DNA of 64,000 bases from positions 62,001-126,000 of the forward strand of contig NZ_VULO01000007.1 in NCBI RefSeq assembly GCF_009696615.1. The letters run 5' to 3'. The notes beneath the pieces are model-generated. The model was not told the origin of the DNA. It saw nothing but the letters and a program-made list of their open reading frames with translations, and did no database searches. Position numbers and translations under genes: made by a program. The DNA is from Scrofimicrobium canadense. GTDB taxonomy: Bacteria; Actinomycetota; Actinomycetes; Actinomycetales; Actinomycetaceae. Within the stretch, counting starts at the first letter, position 1, and the number at the start of each line of letters is the position of its first letter. This document shows positions 47,275-53,880 of the stretch, piece by piece.

Positions 47275-47348
47275 TCCACGTACGGGGTCATAAAACTGTA
47301 CACCGGGCGGTATGCGGCCCCGGCACCTACCACATCGCCCAGGCTGTT
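47275..47348 (+). repeat. Dispersed intergenic repeat, family 1, copy C
   Basis: Third copy of the 75-base element, about 80 bases 3' of the App1-like gene and in its sense orientation. The first half is identical to copies A and B; the second half shows GGGCGGTATGCGGCCCC. The rest of the 450-base gap to the next gene contains no gene I can support. Confidence 0.8.
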
Positions 47349-47643
47349 GTCAGCGAGAGTTGCAGGTTCTTCGATCCGCAGTAAATAGAAACACCTCCCC
47401 ACCAAACCTGCTCGGCGCCGCGGGTTTCGTTGCAATCCCGAGGAGCCGCATTTCTCGACTAAAGGCACTGATGGCGTATTGAACTTCCTCACCTTCCAAG
47501 CCAGTATTCAACCCAAAGGACGAATCAGGTTTGGGTGCGCGTCTCGTACTTTCTTGGTGACAAATCAGTTCTTGACCGTCTAGTCCTGTGGTGGTAGCCT
47601 CGCTGGTCGTTCTTGCGAATGTAGATGCATAGGAGTAAACACA

Positions 47644-48303
47644 TTGTTGCCGTCAGTCACCAATCAGGCACAGCGCCTTATCGAGTTAGGTGTGCCAGGG
47701 CTGCTGGGGCAGGACCCAGGACAAGTCATGAGTGTGGCCCTAGCGCTTGAAGAGAAAATCGGCAAGGAAAGCACCGAGGCCTTGTTGGTGCCAACCCGAA
47801 TTATGTGTTCTTACGCGGACCTTATGAGGTTGGTGACTCACCAAGGACACCCAGGTTTTGTTGTTGAGGACTTCACCGATGCTGCAGACTTCATTACTGT
47901 CACTGGTCCTGATTCGAAGCCGATCGAACTTCCCGATTCACCCTGGTATCTGTTGACGGACCCACGCCGTGGTGATGAATTTGAGAACTCATCACCAGCG
48001 GAAGCACTCGAAACCATCAGCGAGCATGGGCGAATCACAATGACGATTGGCGAGGGAATCTTCTGGCTACTGCAAAACCTCTCCGTCTTGGAACGAAATC
48101 ACTGTTTCATGACCATTGGATCGAGAAAACTTAAATCCACAGGGGCATTTGATGCGCGCACTCCCGCGTTGTGGATCAGTAACGGTACTGGGAGGGATGG
48201 CAAAGAACATCGGGACGCACCCAAACTGGGGTGGTGCTGGTGGAACAACCGCCACACCTGGCTCGGAATCGCGCACGCAGAAAGGCGCGCCGTTGCACCC
48301 TAA
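47644..48303 (+). CDS. DUF5701-like protein
   Basis: A 219-residue soluble protein. It starts TNQAQRLIELGVPGLLGQDP, has PGFVVEDFTDAADF and PWYLLTDPRRGDEFENSSPAEALETI, and ends with a Trp-rich LGWCWWNNRHTWLGIA. These traits match actinobacterial DUF5701 proteins as I recall them; function is unknown. The TTG start at 47644 has AGGAG 8 bases upstream. Directly 3' of it lies transposase debris. Confidence 0.6.
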   Translation: MLPSVTNQAQRLIELGVPGLLGQDPGQVMSVALALEEKIGKESTEALLVPTRIMCSYADLMRLVTHQGHPGFVVEDFTDAADFITVTGPDSKPIELPDSPWYLLTDPRRGDEFENSSPAEALETISEHGRITMTIGEGIFWLLQNLSVLERNHCFMTIGSRKLKSTGAFDARTPALWISNGTGRDGKEHRDAPKLGWCWWNNRHTWLGIAHAERRAVAP

Positions 48304-48598
48304 ATCTCTGGCGAGGCGATCCTGCACTGTGCAGCAATCTTCACGTGAGGCTCTCGTAGGACACGAGTAATCGACCTGACTGTACGCCCGTGAATCCTAT
48401 CCCTGAGAAGCCTCACTTCAGCGGGTTCCTTGCGGGTTTGGCCCTCATGGACACCCGCCTCGATCTTGGCTTGGATCATCCTAGACAACATGATTCCATA
48501 CCAACATTTTCTTACCGGATCACGATCTCAATAGCTCGCTCGTTCGACGGGTACTTACAACCATGCTCGCGAAGCGTGGGGTCAGTCTTCTTAGGCAT
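48304..48598 (-). pseudogene. Remnant of an IS3-type transposase OrfA
   Basis: From ATG 48598 the minus strand encodes MPKKTDPTLREHG ... NERAIEIVIR then a stop. A second frame downstream reads IQAKIEAGVHEGQTRKEPAEVRLLRDRI. The first resembles the start and the second the middle of IS3-family OrfA proteins (the part before the leucine zipper). Stops and a frame change show it is decayed. No terminal inverted repeats were found. The 48640-48844 interval holds nothing further I can name. Confidence 0.5.
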
Positions 48599-48844
48599 AA
48601 CCCTCTCTCTACTCAAAAAGAAATGGCACAAGACCTAGGACGGTTTAGAGATCGTCGGCGATGACAGTGCGTTCTGTGCGGACAAGTGGCTCCATAACCT
48701 CGACTCAACCAGCGCTCCGGCAAATTCAGTTAAGTAATGTGTACCCAGTACTATCTGCATTTATACGCTTTCGACGCGGACCTAGCTACATACCAATTAA
48801 GTAAACTCCTAGTCGAAACCGATAGCGGATACGGTCATATGCTT

Positions 48845-49129
48845 CTAAACCGGTGCAAAGTGAGCGGGCACAACTTTTTCGGCATCGCGCAGCAATCGGA
48901 TAGCGAACAGTCCGTTCCTGCCGCGCACTGCGTCCTGTCCGCCCTTGTTATATTCGCGGAGCATTTCGCGGGCTTTAGCTCTGGCGGCAGCTTCGGTTTT
49001 GCGCACGATCGATGGTCGGTACCGAGTGCCTTTGGATGTCCACCCAGCCTCGATACGAGCAACCCAATATCCGTCCTTACGCTTGTAGGTTTGGATGCCG
49101 GTATTCACCCCGTTACGCCTCCCGCTCAT
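48845..49129 (-). pseudogene. N-terminal fragment of a second phage-type integrase
   Basis: A 94-codon frame. The first 75 residues (GVNTGIQTYKRKDGYWVARIEAGWTSKGTRYRP, then AAARAKAREMLREYN) match the arm-type DNA-binding domain that opens tyrosine integrases of Actinobacteria. The rest is unrelated and the catalytic domain is missing. It lies just outside the current attL and reads away from it, which suggests an earlier element used the same tRNA site. Confidence 0.65.
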
Positions 49130-49289
49130 GGGCGTCTCCAGCTGCCAATATTGTCAGCTTTTTTGTAGCCCTTTTCTAGCCCCAACGAGCGTATCTTTAG
49201 GGTCCGACAAGTCGATGCCAAGTAGCCAAGTAGGGTGCAGTAAACATAGTTCAATCTGGGGAAACAGTGGAGAAATAAAAGTGGAAGTG

Positions 49290-49344
49290 TGGAGCGGGCG
49301 ACGGGAATCGAACCCGCGCTGTCAGCTTGGGAAGCTGAAGTTCT
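49290..49344 (-). other. attL: displaced 3' half of tRNA-Gly(CCC)
   Basis: On the minus strand these 55 bases are the 3' part of a glycine tRNA: AGAACT (end of the D-arm), anticodon arm TCAGC-TTCCCAA-GCTGA (anticodon CCC), T-arm GCGGGTTCGATTCCCGT, acceptor CGCCCGC and CCA. The 5' half is absent; the sequence beyond 49344 no longer matches a tRNA. This is the typical scar of integration into a tRNA 3' end, with the integrase gene 117 bases away. Confidence 0.85.
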
Positions 49345-49420
49345 GTAGTAGTATAGGGCTATAAACCGTTGATATTGCAACAATCAGCGTTGTGATGATA
49401 CCGTGTGGATACCGTCCCAA

Positions 49421-49447
49421 TGTGTAGACTAATGTGTAGACCTAGAG
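49421..49447 (+). promoter_or_regulatory. Tandem GTGTAGAC motifs before the integrase
   Basis: GTGTAGAC occurs at 49422-49429 and 49434-49441, followed by CTAGAG. A third copy with the same following bases lies at 50984-50991 upstream of the next phage gene. TGTGTAGACT has the shape of an extended -10 element, so these may be phage promoters or repressor sites. Confidence 0.4.
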
Positions 49448-49460
49448 AGTAGGCTGAAAA

Positions 49461-50765
49461 ATGCGAGAGCCGAAAAAATCCCACCGCCCCAGATACGGCG
49501 AAGGCTCATTCAAATGGAATGAAAAACGAGGCCTCTGGGTCGGACGCTGGGACACCGGCACCTACAACGCCAACGGCAAACGCCATTTCATCACAGCCAG
49601 CGGACGCGACGAGGACAAAGCCTGGCAATCATTCGTAGCGAAAAAAAAGGATTTTTTGGTAAACGGACCAAAACTCCCCACAGTCAAAGCCGGTCAAACC
49701 GTGGAGGGCTGGTGCAAAGTCTGGCTAGAAATCCAAGAAAAACGTGTCAGGTCTGGACCATTCAAAAACGACCGAAGCCACGTCCAAAAATGGATCATAC
49801 CCACCATCGGTAAAGCCCGCCTCGAAGAACTCACCGCAGCCCACATGCGTAAACTCGGTGCAGCAGTAAGAGCAAAACGGTCCCCCACAACCGCTGCCAA
49901 CGTACAGCGCACATTCTCCAAAATTCTCACAGCCGCAAAAGCAGATGGCTACAAAATCCCAGATGCCGTCTACGCTGCAGAAAGAGTCCCCAACGCAAAA
50001 AGCGAACGCGCCGCCATGAGCAAAGACGAAGTGCAAAAGGTCTTTGATCTGGCATATGCCACCTATGACGACGCGGTCAGGTTTTTCATGTCAGTGCTCT
50101 ACGGATCTCGTAAAAGTGAGGTGCTAGGCCTCACCTGGGACCGCATCACCATTTACGACAATGTGCCCGCAGATGCGCAAATTGTCGGAGAAATAGACCT
50201 CTCCTGGCAGGTGCAAGCCCTCGCATACAAAGACAAAGCCCGCAAAATTTTTCACATCAAAGACGACGAAGAGGTTATTCATATTGTTGACGCGTGGCAT
50301 TTCACACGACCCAAAACAGCGGCAGGCGTGCGCAAACTCCCACTCATTGCCCCGATAGCGGCAGAACTCGACGCCTGGCGCGACGAATGCCCGACCGGAA
50401 AGCTAAACCCCTGGAATCTCGTTTTTCCACGTGTGCGAGGCAAGGCCGAATACCTGGGGTATCCGCGCAATAAAAAAATAGACCTCGCCGAATGGAAACA
50501 GCTACAGGCAGATGCGGGCGTATATAAGGTGCCGCCAAGCGGGGAAGATGATCCGGGAGAGTTCTATGTGCTTCACGAGGCGCGCCACTCGATGATTTCG
50601 ATGCTCGCGGACGCAAAGGTGCCAAAACATATCATCGAGGCGCTGGTGGGGCAGGTGGAGCTGGTGGACGACTATGTGCATGGTAATGACCAGCTGGCAG
50701 GTGAGGCGGTAGGGCTACTGGCTGGGATGTTACCTAGTGTGAGGCGAAAGGCCATTTCCGCTTGA
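49461..50765 (+). CDS. int: Prophage tyrosine integrase
   Basis: A 434-residue site-specific recombinase. The N-terminal arm-binding domain (RPRYGEGSFKWNEKRGLWVGRW) is followed by a core-binding domain and a catalytic domain. The first catalytic Arg is in YGSRKSEVLGLTW, the HxxR pair is in VLHEARHSMISML, and the nucleophilic Tyr is in VELVDDYVHGND. The usual second His of the GH pair is Gln here (LVGQ). It lies next to attL and would catalyse integration into tRNA-Gly. Confidence 0.93.
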   Translation: MREPKKSHRPRYGEGSFKWNEKRGLWVGRWDTGTYNANGKRHFITASGRDEDKAWQSFVAKKKDFLVNGPKLPTVKAGQTVEGWCKVWLEIQEKRVRSGPFKNDRSHVQKWIIPTIGKARLEELTAAHMRKLGAAVRAKRSPTTAANVQRTFSKILTAAKADGYKIPDAVYAAERVPNAKSERAAMSKDEVQKVFDLAYATYDDAVRFFMSVLYGSRKSEVLGLTWDRITIYDNVPADAQIVGEIDLSWQVQALAYKDKARKIFHIKDDEEVIHIVDAWHFTRPKTAAGVRKLPLIAPIAAELDAWRDECPTGKLNPWNLVFPRVRGKAEYLGYPRNKKIDLAEWKQLQADAGVYKVPPSGEDDPGEFYVLHEARHSMISMLADAKVPKHIIEALVGQVELVDDYVHGNDQLAGEAVGLLAGMLPSVRRKAISA

Positions 50766-50834
50766 GTTCACAGTGTTTTCCACAGCCTAACGGTGTTATG
50801 CCGGCAGTGGCTCGCGCGCATCTAGTGTGGGTGT

Positions 50835-50936
50835 ATGACTGATGATGAGTGGCGGGAGTGGGTGGGAGAGCGCATCGATGCGCTACAGGCTGAGTTGGAG
50901 TGGTGGTGGGATGAGTGGGAGCGCATGGACTGGTGA
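50835..50936 (+). CDS. Possible tryptophan-rich acidic microprotein
   Basis: A 33-codon frame: MTDDEWREWVGERIDALQAE then LEWWWDEWERMDW. Seven of 33 residues are Trp and many others are Asp or Glu. It lies in the 260-base gap between integrase and the next gene, on the same strand. The ribosome site is weak, so it may not be translated; I know of no matching family. Confidence 0.3.
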   Translation: MTDDEWREWVGERIDALQAELEWWWDEWERMDW

Positions 50937-51025
50937 GTGTGGTGGAGGTCACAGTCTCCCATGTGGTAACCCAGGTATACACAGTGTAGACTAGAGTTAC
51001 ACGAGGAGATAAGAAAGGAACTCCA

Positions 51026-51340
51026 ATGAACACCGAAATCACCACCACAGCCCGACAGATTCAGCGCGACGCCAAGGACGGCACGCCTGACACCAACCGC
51101 TGGTACAGCCGCGACGGCCAACTACTCGAGGTCACCGAGGCGGACATGTTCCACGCAGAGGGAACCCCCGCGCACCTGACTGACGCGATCGTGATTGCTG
51201 CCGGTGCGCACACCCAGCGGGCCATTCAAGACCGCCTCGACGCATACGATGCGGGCTACAGGGGCCTAGAAATCGCCCTCCAGGCCGGGCTCGCCCAGCA
51301 GGAACGCGACGCCGAGGCAGAAATGGCGGCCCAACGGTGA
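51026..51340 (+). CDS. Small prophage protein of unknown function
   Basis: A 104-residue, mostly polar and helical protein that I do not recognise. It has no membrane segment or clear DNA-binding motif. AAGGA lies 7 bases before the ATG. A GTGTAGACTAGAG element just upstream (50984-50996) could be its promoter. Its stop overlaps the GTG start of the next gene, so the two are coupled. Confidence 0.65.
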   Translation: MNTEITTTARQIQRDAKDGTPDTNRWYSRDGQLLEVTEADMFHAEGTPAHLTDAIVIAAGAHTQRAIQDRLDAYDAGYRGLEIALQAGLAQQERDAEAEMAAQR

Positions 51341-51843
51341 GCACCTCAGAACCCACCAGCTTTCCCCAAGTCTCCCAGGCCCGCCAAGCCTGGGAGGCCG
51401 CGAAAGCGGATCAGACCATGGCCCGCGACAGGTTGAGAGATGCTGTTCTAGCCGAGGTAGACGCGGGGGCAGAAATCGCCAAAATCGCAGAAGCCGCCGG
51501 GATCACCCGCAAAACCGTGTACGCGTGGATCGACACTCACGACGACCGCGCCAATGTCGCACGCACCATCAGTGATGCAATGGCCTGGCTAGCCAGTATG
51601 GGAGTGAGACAGGCAGCATCATACACGGCGCTGAGTGACGATGATCCGCTCCTCAACTCCGCGATCACCGTCCTACGAGGCTCACTTAAAACCATTCCCA
51701 CCTCCAAATATTCCACCCCTGACGACAAGGCCAGAGTATGGTTGTGGGGTGAGGTTGCTGGACGAGCCTTGCAGTACTGGCAGAAACATCGCCGCTGGCC
51801 TCGCACAGTCTCTGTGGACGACGTGTCAGAATACGCCAACTAG
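51337..51843 (+). CDS. Prophage helix-turn-helix protein
   Basis: A 168-residue protein with a helix-turn-helix of the Hin/resolvase-like kind: EIAKIAEAAGITRKTVYAWIDTH (about residues 46-68). A coiled N-terminal helix precedes it and the C-terminal 90 residues are unrecognised. The role could be regulatory, or a small terminase-like DNA recogniser. It starts at a GTG overlapping the previous stop. The CRISPR-like repeats begin 62 bases after its stop, on the same strand, and could share its transcript. Confidence 0.65.
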   Translation: MSTSEPTSFPQVSQARQAWEAAKADQTMARDRLRDAVLAEVDAGAEIAKIAEAAGITRKTVYAWIDTHDDRANVARTISDAMAWLASMGVRQAASYTALSDDDPLLNSAITVLRGSLKTIPTSKYSTPDDKARVWLWGEVAGRALQYWQKHRRWPRTVSVDDVSEYAN

Positions 51844-51905
51844 GCCCCTGATGGAGGTTGACTGGTAGGCATGAGGAACATAATATGAAACCTATCCGGG
51901 CAACC

Positions 51906-52059
51906 GGACTCCCCGCTGATGCGGGGTTGAGCCACTGCTTGTTATCAGTCGCAAAGCGGCCAACGACCGCGTTTCCCTGCGTATGCGGGAGTGAACCGAC
52001 TTGGTTATTGATGCAGAGTCTGTTGCACAACACGGTCCCGCGTATGCGGGAGTAGCCGG
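51906..52059 (+). CRISPR. Degenerate type I-E-like CRISPR mini-array in the prophage
   Basis: Three 29-base repeats: R1 51906-51934, R2 51970-51998, R3 52031-52059, with spacers of 35 and 32 bases. R2 and R3 share GCGTATGCGGGAGT exactly, and R2 matches the E. coli I-E repeat at about 19 of 29 positions, including the 3' handle GTGAACCG. Each repeat folds into a short hairpin: CCCCGC-TGAT-GCGGGG in R1, TCCCGC-GTAT-GCGGGA in R3. The handle lies 3' of the hairpin on the plus strand, so transcription is rightward, as for the genes upstream. A terminator follows directly. No cas genes are present in the window. Confidence 0.7.
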
Positions 52060-52117
52060 AACACAAAACACCCCCCACCCAGCGTGATGCCGGGCGGGGG
52101 GCGGTGTGTTTGTGTTC
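52059..52117 (+). terminator. Strong GC-rich hairpin terminator after the repeats
   Basis: Arms starting GAACACAAAACACC (52059-52072) and ending GGTGTGTTTGTGTTC (52103-52117) pair with one bulge, and the inside pairs CCCCCCACCC with GGGCGGGGGG. It begins at the last base of the third CRISPR-like repeat. It can end transcription from the left and possibly also the leftward lysis transcript. Confidence 0.75.
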
Positions 52118-52170
52118 GATTATCGAACATGTCACGTGGACGTGTTCGTTTTAGTGGGCCAAATCGAACA
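52113..52170. promoter_or_regulatory. Cluster of TGTTCGAT / ATCGAACA half-sites
   Basis: A perfect 17-base palindrome TGTTCGAT-T-ATCGAACA lies at 52113-52129. Further TGTTCG (52143-52148) and ATCGAACA (52163-52170) elements follow, giving nested inverted repeats. The cluster lies between the terminator and the 3' end of the lysis operon. It may bind a phage regulator or form alternative RNA hairpins. Confidence 0.5.
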
Positions 52171-52177
52171 CATAAGG

Positions 52178-52534
52178 TTATTCGGGTAGGGGTGTCATGT
52201 CCTCAGCGATCAGATCAGGCGCAGGAGGATACTCACCCAGGCGCACCCAAAGGATCTGAATATACGCGATCGCTGCCGAGTACTTTTCTGATAGTTTCCT
52301 GTACCGTTTGCGTTCGCCCTCCATTTGAAGGCGCAGCTCTTTCACCTCATCGTTCAGCCTGGAATACTCAGCCCGCAACACCTCGACGCTGGCTTTCAAC
52401 CCTGCTAGCTCGTTTTCCTCATGGCTTGAGCTGCGCGCCTGCCAATGACCAGCGAGCACACCTAGTAATGCCATGACAGCCCCCCAAAATACGGGGGATT
52501 CTAGGACAGCCCCCCAGTCAATCGGATCAGACAC
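52178..52534 (-). CDS. Membrane-anchored coiled-coil lysis protein (spanin/holin-accessory-like)
   Basis: A 118-residue protein. One N-terminal membrane segment (VFWGAVMALLGVLAGHW) is followed by a long charged coiled coil (ENELAGLKASVEVLRAEYSRLNDEVKELRLQMEGERKRYRKL). This layout is common for the gene after the holin in actinophages, where it may help disrupt the envelope or tune the holin. It starts 9 bases after the holin stop and is the last gene of the late operon. Confidence 0.65.
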   Translation of the reverse strand: MSDPIDWGAVLESPVFWGAVMALLGVLAGHWQARSSSHEENELAGLKASVEVLRAEYSRLNDEVKELRLQMEGERKRYRKLSEKYSAAIAYIQILWVRLGEYPPAPDLIAEDMTPLPE

Positions 52535-52543
52535 GCCCGCCTC

Positions 52544-52882
52544 CTAGTTGTCTGTCAGCTTGCCAGTCGGGTCAGTGTCATGACCTGCGAAAAGTGCTTC
52601 GAGGTGCTTGAAAATCCCGGTTGGCTTGAGTGCGGTGTAGACAACTTGCATGACACCGATAACTACGGCGAGGCCCGCGAGAATAGCCTCCCATTGTGCG
52701 GGGAACTGCTGGGCGAGCACACCAACCACCGTGAGACCGAGGGCAACACCCAGCGACACGAGGGCCTTGGTTTGGCCCCGCCACGACGCCCGGTTAATCA
52801 ACGCCGCCACAACAGTGCCGACCACGCCTGCGATCAGCGCAAATGTGAGCGGTTGAGTGAGTAGTTCCATAAGCTGATCCAT
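52544..52882 (-). CDS. Phage holin
   Basis: A 112-residue protein with three hydrophobic segments (FALIAGVVGTVVAALI, LVSLGVALGLTVVGVLA, ILAGLAVVIGVMQVVYTAL) and a polar C-terminal tail. Size, topology and its place directly after the endolysin gene identify it as the holin that opens the membrane for the amidase. Confidence 0.8.
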   Translation of the reverse strand: MDQLMELLTQPLTFALIAGVVGTVVAALINRASWRGQTKALVSLGVALGLTVVGVLAQQFPAQWEAILAGLAVVIGVMQVVYTALKPTGIFKHLEALFAGHDTDPTGKLTDN

Positions 52883-52893
52883 GAGTTGTCTCC

Positions 52894-53802
52894 TTAGTAT
52901 CCGAGTTGCTTGTTGATTGCCCGCTGCATGTTGCGGATGGCGTCTTGTAGGTTCTTCCCGCCATAAGTGGCGATAGTGGCTTTGTCCCAGTCAGGGCCGA
53001 CTAGACCATCAATAGGCCCCGCGTAGTTTCCGATCCGCTTGTAGTAGCGTTGAGTCGCTGCAATGAGCTGAGAGCCCTCTGCGTCATCAGGGTTTACCCA
53101 TTCCCACCCGGTCGTAAGCACATGTTGGAATCGGCTCTTCCAATAGGCGCTTTGAGAGCTGACCGTCCGATCGCGCGGCGTGCCGTTGATGTATGCCAGG
53201 GCGTCGGCAGTGTCAGCACCGAAAAGGCCATCCTCGACAAGCTTCTTTGGCTTGTTATTAGCCGGTTTCGCGGGGGCTGTGGGTGTGGTGCCGTTTTTCA
53301 TGGCGTCATACCATGCCTGAGCGCGAGCCATATACGAGCCTTGTAGGGAGCGTTGTAGCTCGCCAGGGCATGAGGTGGACGTGAAATCAGAGTGGGGGAA
53401 CACGTTTGTGCGCCATGCTGGGCGTCCCAGCCCGTAGCCAAGACAGAGCGCTGCGACGAGGTGCGCGCCTTCTTCCAGGGTTTCTTTGGTGAACCCCCAG
53501 GTAGGTGCCCCACTATTGTTCGCATGCTCAATACCAATACTGGAGCTGTTAGCCGCCCAGTTTCCCGCATGCCACGCCGTATCCTTATCGCGCACCAGCT
53601 GGCCAATACGACCCGACGTTTCCACCTGATAATGTGCTGAGGCCTCGCGTGACTGCCAAATATTCCAGCAATCCTCCGTCGAGAGGCCCACCCCGGCGTT
53701 GTAATGCAAAACAATCTTGTCAATACTGCGATCGCGGCCAGGACTGTAATGTTTATTCATCAGCTTATACAAGTCCGGTTCAAGATCAGTCCAGTTCTTC
53801 AT
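52894..53802 (-). CDS. Endolysin: N-acetylmuramoyl-L-alanine amidase
   Basis: A 302-residue lysin. The N-terminal Amidase_2/PGRP domain (about residues 25-160) has zinc ligands in VLHYNAG (His33), the WHAGN segment and HSDFTSTSCPGE (His/Cys), and cleaves the amide between muramic acid and the peptide stem. The C-terminal half has two peptidoglycan-binding-like repeats marked by EDGLFGADTADAL and IDGLVGPDWDKAT. There is no signal peptide, so export depends on the holin downstream. Confidence 0.9.
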   Translation of the reverse strand: MKNWTDLEPDLYKLMNKHYSPGRDRSIDKIVLHYNAGVGLSTEDCWNIWQSREASAHYQVETSGRIGQLVRDKDTAWHAGNWAANSSSIGIEHANNSGAPTWGFTKETLEEGAHLVAALCLGYGLGRPAWRTNVFPHSDFTSTSCPGELQRSLQGSYMARAQAWYDAMKNGTTPTAPAKPANNKPKKLVEDGLFGADTADALAYINGTPRDRTVSSQSAYWKSRFQHVLTTGWEWVNPDDAEGSQLIAATQRYYKRIGNYAGPIDGLVGPDWDKATIATYGGKNLQDAIRNMQRAINKQLGY

Positions 53803-53833
53803 GATGCGTGTTCTCCTTTGTTTTCGGGCATAA

Positions 53834-53874
53834 GAAAAACCCCCACAGTGGTGGAGGCTTGGGATTGTGGGGGT
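53834..53874 (-). terminator. Intrinsic terminator between tail and lysis genes
   Basis: Arms ACCCCCACA (53839-53847) and TGTGGGGGT (53866-53874) form a 9-bp stem. On the minus strand it is followed by a run of T (53834-53838). It would reduce read-through from the tail genes into the endolysin gene. Confidence 0.75.
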
Positions 53875-53880
53875 GGTGGG

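Noticed and set aside
47350-47655. Open minus-strand frame of about 100 codons with no usable start
   Set aside because: The translation looks somewhat protein-like but lacks a start and any recognised motif, and overlaps repeat copy C; could be a gene relic but not supportable.
51337-51843. Small terminase subunit
   Set aside because: It has an HTH but sits beside the integrase on the opposite strand from the head genes, and no large terminase follows.
51858-52055. 65-codon plus-strand frame over the repeats
   Set aside because: It has no ribosome site and its codons simply follow the repeat units; the repeat spacing explains the region better.
51686-52135. 149-codon minus-strand frame across the HTH gene and the CRISPR-like repeats
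   Set aside because: It lies antisense to a supported gene, its protein is low in structure-like pattern and it runs through the repeats; treated as a chance frame.
52113-52148. SOS (LexA) box
   Set aside because: Half-sites CGAAC/GTTCG are present but at the wrong spacing for the known CGAAC-N4-GTTCG box.
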